Of a stretch of DNA of 64,000 nt, positions 62,101 to 64,000 are shown in pieces. The stretch is taken from assembly GCA_033032175.1 (NCBI GenBank), contig CM065311.1:1791190-1855189 (forward strand). Direction: 5' to 3'. Origin of the DNA: Saturnia japonica. Taxonomy: Eukaryota; Arthropoda; Insecta; Lepidoptera; Saturniidae. Position 1 is the first letter of the stretch, and each line of letters starts with the position of its first letter. Made by a program: the position numbers and the translations under genes. Under the pieces are notes generated by a model. The model was given only the letters and a program-made list of their open reading frames with translations, made no database searches and was not told where the DNA came from.

Positions 62101-64000
62101 CGGGCCGATGGAGACACCGAAAGGAGTTACGATGCTGTAGAATAAAATTATATTCATAAGTTTTTAGTGATTCAATATTTATACCCCGGGAGTGCTGTAG
62201 GATACAGCATAAAGTTTTTTAAGTAGAACGGGAAAGGAACAGTACAATCCAAAAACAACGGCGACCATTGAATGTGCAGCAATCCACCTCCAGTCGTCGC
62301 TCTCATGCTGGCACGCTATCCTCTCGGTAGATATAGGGGCAGATCCATAAACGCGACAAACCAAAAGTGTCAGCCTACTATAAAGGGCAAATTTTTTCGG
62401 GTAAATCGGGATTTTGAAACCTTTACATTAAAAAAGTGGGATTGTTTCGTCGAAAGCGGGACATATTTCATTTTATTTGAATTTAAAATTAAGTTTACAG
62501 TGATGATATGTAGCCTTAGAAAATGAATTATAATTTATTGAAAATTTACTATCCAATAACAATAGCTGTAGTCAACTACAGAGTCAACTCTGTAAGACAA
62601 TAAAGTCTTTAGAGGAATATAATAAAAAGTAATACTAAATAAATAAATTTTGAAATTTCCTTTGTTCTGCACAATCGAGTAAACCCCGAAAAGCGAGATT
62701 AAGCCTATCCCGCGCGAGACATTTTAGTTTAGGCTAATAATCGGGACGTCTGACAACGCTGGTTGCGATTCAGTAGAGTTCCTTACCACCCCGCAAAGGG
62801 CTAGATATTGGGGTACAAGAAAACCAACTATTCTTTGTTCTAAAACGTTCTTTTCTACTATACTAACCTTAACGAGTCCCGCAGGAACTTGCAACTTTTC
62901 ACAGGCCCGAGACAAACTCCAACATTGAACTACATTATCATGCTTCACCGATATCGCAGACAGTCCGCACCGAACAAGATCTTCGTTGATCTGATAACAT
63001 CATATGAAGAAATTCAATTGACTAAGAACATGAAGAAAAGGAGAACACAAAGTTAACAGGTAGGTATGAGAAACACTCATGGCTTGCTTAAATCTAACAA
63101 TGTTAGATATAATAAAATAATTTAAAAGATAAAAGTTATACACCAATAATTTTCACTCTTACACAAGACACGAATAGGTACACCACACCGATCAATACTT
63201 ACAGGTACATTACACATTCAAAATCATCGAGAACGACAAATGCCCTTGTGATAATACTACCATTCAGTCTCTTAAACATCTGTTTGAGGATTGCCCACGT
63301 TTTAATATAATTCGATTTGATCATGAGATCCTTTGCGAAAACCTCGCGGTATCGCCCTACAATCTCAAGAATAAAAAGAGCCTCATGAGTAACGCGCCTA
63401 CCTTAAATTCTTGTATCAAACTGCCAAACTCAATAATCTGCAACTTAAAAAGCTATAACAGAATTTAAGTCGTTTTTACAAACTCATACTAAGTATTTCT
63501 ATTACCTACCCGTATCTCTTAGTCTATTTCTCTATATGGTCGTATCATTCAGTAGGTATTGCTTTCAACCATATTTTGTATATTTATTACCATTATTACC
63601 TATTACATTTTTGTCTGACATTTAATATTCGGCAGCGTTATTAACTTTCATTAAAATTATTATTCATTATCAATCATTACACGTTGTAGTCTCAGATGTA
63701 TGTTGTAATTGTATCAAATCGTAAACATCTTCCCGACTATTTGCTTATGCTTGCCATCGTTTCAAATCATTTTAACCACAAAATCTTGTAAACAACAAAA
63801 TTCGTGACCAAACGCAATCATGTTCATTAATTATATAAAAATGGAAATCGAAGACTACCTTCTACAAAGATACGTAAATATTAGACAACCTGTAATTCTC
63901 GGCCTTCGCAGACGGGAACAAGTGGCGGTAACTCTTCTTTTAACTTGTGAGCGGAATTAAGGCCAGTAGCTACGTTGTCTCCACTTGCCACAGGATTCAT
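59129..64000 (-). CDS. Unidentified multi-exon gene, C-terminal part
   Basis: Minus-strand exons with consensus-like splice sites: A 63890-64000 (runs to the window edge; an ATG sits exactly at the edge), B 62868-62990, C 62002-62134, D 60706-60877, E 59129-59279. They join in phase to 229 codons and a TAA. A begins MNPVASGDNVATG; B INEDLVRCGLSAIS; C HRNSFRCLHRPDLKRVTYLRR, containing MTPDELETLFRGYADL; D NGEDITRISQPPSEST, with an NPVY motif; E GISNEEYDAHVPDDTPPEDE, acidic to the end. Exon D has a stronger earlier donor (AATG|GTAAGT at 60785) that would not join E in frame, so its 3' limit is uncertain; a weak donor (CATTT|GTATTA) fits. A further frame-compatible exon at 62185-62322 would add a membrane segment. 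I do not recognise the family. Confidence 0.6.
59455..59640 (+). repeat. Dispersed repeat (GTCTGGCTAG family), copy 3
   Basis: CCTCGTCTGGCTACCGCCTT, CACTAGGCTTAGAGTGTTAC and CATCATGGGCCACATCGTCA match 1581-1760 and 8200-8370. It lies in the intron between exons D and E of the minus-strand gene. Confidence 0.55.
60000..60530 (+). repeat. Dispersed repeat (CGGACTGCCCCAAGTA family), fullest copy
   Basis: The 3' half (60200-60420) matches 10480-10800; the 5' half (CACCGTGGAGCCTCATGCCG, CCTCGGACCCTGACC) has the style of a widespread lepidopteran repeat. Frames on both strands (59983-60510) are shadows of the repeat. It lies in the D-E intron. Confidence 0.55.
61590..61945 (-). mobile_element. Second copy of the 5074-5530 MITE
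   Basis: On the minus strand AAAATTGAAGTGTGTTTGTA, GGCTAATCTCCGAAACGTTT and CTTACGTTGAGTAAACCATA follow the order of 5074-5430. One end (ACAAACACACTTCAATTTTA, about 61922) is preserved; the other is not clear. It lies in the C-D intron. Confidence 0.6.
62185..62322 (-). CDS. Possible transmembrane exon of the minus-strand gene
   Basis: Between an acceptor-like CTATATCTACCGAG and a donor CCCGGG|GTATAA lie exactly 46 codons, phase 0 at both ends, matching the phase-0 end of exon B and start of exon C. The product RIACQHESDDWRWIAAHSMV continues with AVVFGLYCSFPVLL and then KKLY, i.e. a hydrophobic span followed by basic residues. However, the DNA is related to 25796-26032, so it may be a repeat instead of, or co-opted as, an exon. 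Confidence 0.3.
63170..63468 (+). pseudogene. Non-LTR retrotransposon C-terminal fragment
   Basis: The plus frame VHYTFKIIENDKCPCDNTTI continues SLKHLFEDCPRFN, then about 50 more residues to TAA at 63466-63468. The C-P-C-D..T..H.F..CPRF pattern is the zinc-finger-like tail of jockey/R1-type LINE proteins. It is stopped by TAG upstream near 63175. It lies in the A-B intron of the minus-strand gene. Confidence 0.55.

Overview
This is an AT-rich, intron- and repeat-dominated window of an insect nuclear genome. The mix of mobile DNA fits Lepidoptera best: cecropia-type mariners, MITEs whose termini are familiar from moth and butterfly introns, tRNA-headed SINEs and jockey-type LINE tails. That assignment is inference from repeat style, not from a species match. 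No bacterial-style operons, CRISPR arrays, rRNA or convincing tRNA genes are present.

Two host genes are supported. (1) The Arf6 small GTPase is complete on the + strand, with four coding exons (46155-46236, 49590-49745, 51270-51416, 52457-52599). They join in phase to 175 codons and carry every GTPase signature. A splice-bounded non-coding exon at 4803-4909, perhaps preceded by a first exon ending at 1518, could be its 5' UTR, so most of the left 46 kb may be one huge 5'-UTR intron. A possible 3'-UTR intron follows the stop. (2) An unrecognised gene on the - strand occupies 59129-64000 and runs to or past the right edge. Five exons join in one open frame. A sixth frame-compatible exon would add a transmembrane segment. 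The predicted tail is acidic and contains an NPVY motif.

The rest is mobile DNA. Left part (1-24 kb): decayed LINE tails, SINEs, several TIR-bounded MITEs (5074-5530 with TA duplications; 17365-17556 with TTA duplications), a solo LTR (15145-15742) containing a 45-bp tandem repeat, and nested repeats at 22.9-23.4 kb. Middle (24-38 kb): a 5'-truncated jockey-like LINE (24130-25795, -), an intact DD41D Tc1/mariner element (27203-28500, +), a dead cecropia-type mariner with an internal 69-bp duplication (31569-32878), a near-perfect 130-bp-arm inverted repeat (36795-37148), and a Helitron helicase remnant (37489-37767, -). At 39249-44622 (-) lies a complete, apparently very young Gypsy-type LTR retrotransposon with LTRs that read as identical, an ATTA target duplication and an unbroken 1495-aa Gag-Pol starting with a SAP-like domain. 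Right part (44-64 kb): Arf6, whose introns hold a second dead mariner (47484-48748) and nested MITEs, then more MITEs, then the - strand gene, in which each intron carries an older repeat.

I found no clear new multi-gene system. The items most worth a second look are the unidentified right-edge gene and its possible repeat-related membrane exon, the long hairpin at 36.8-37.1 kb, the intact DD41D element and the young SAP-Gag Gypsy element.
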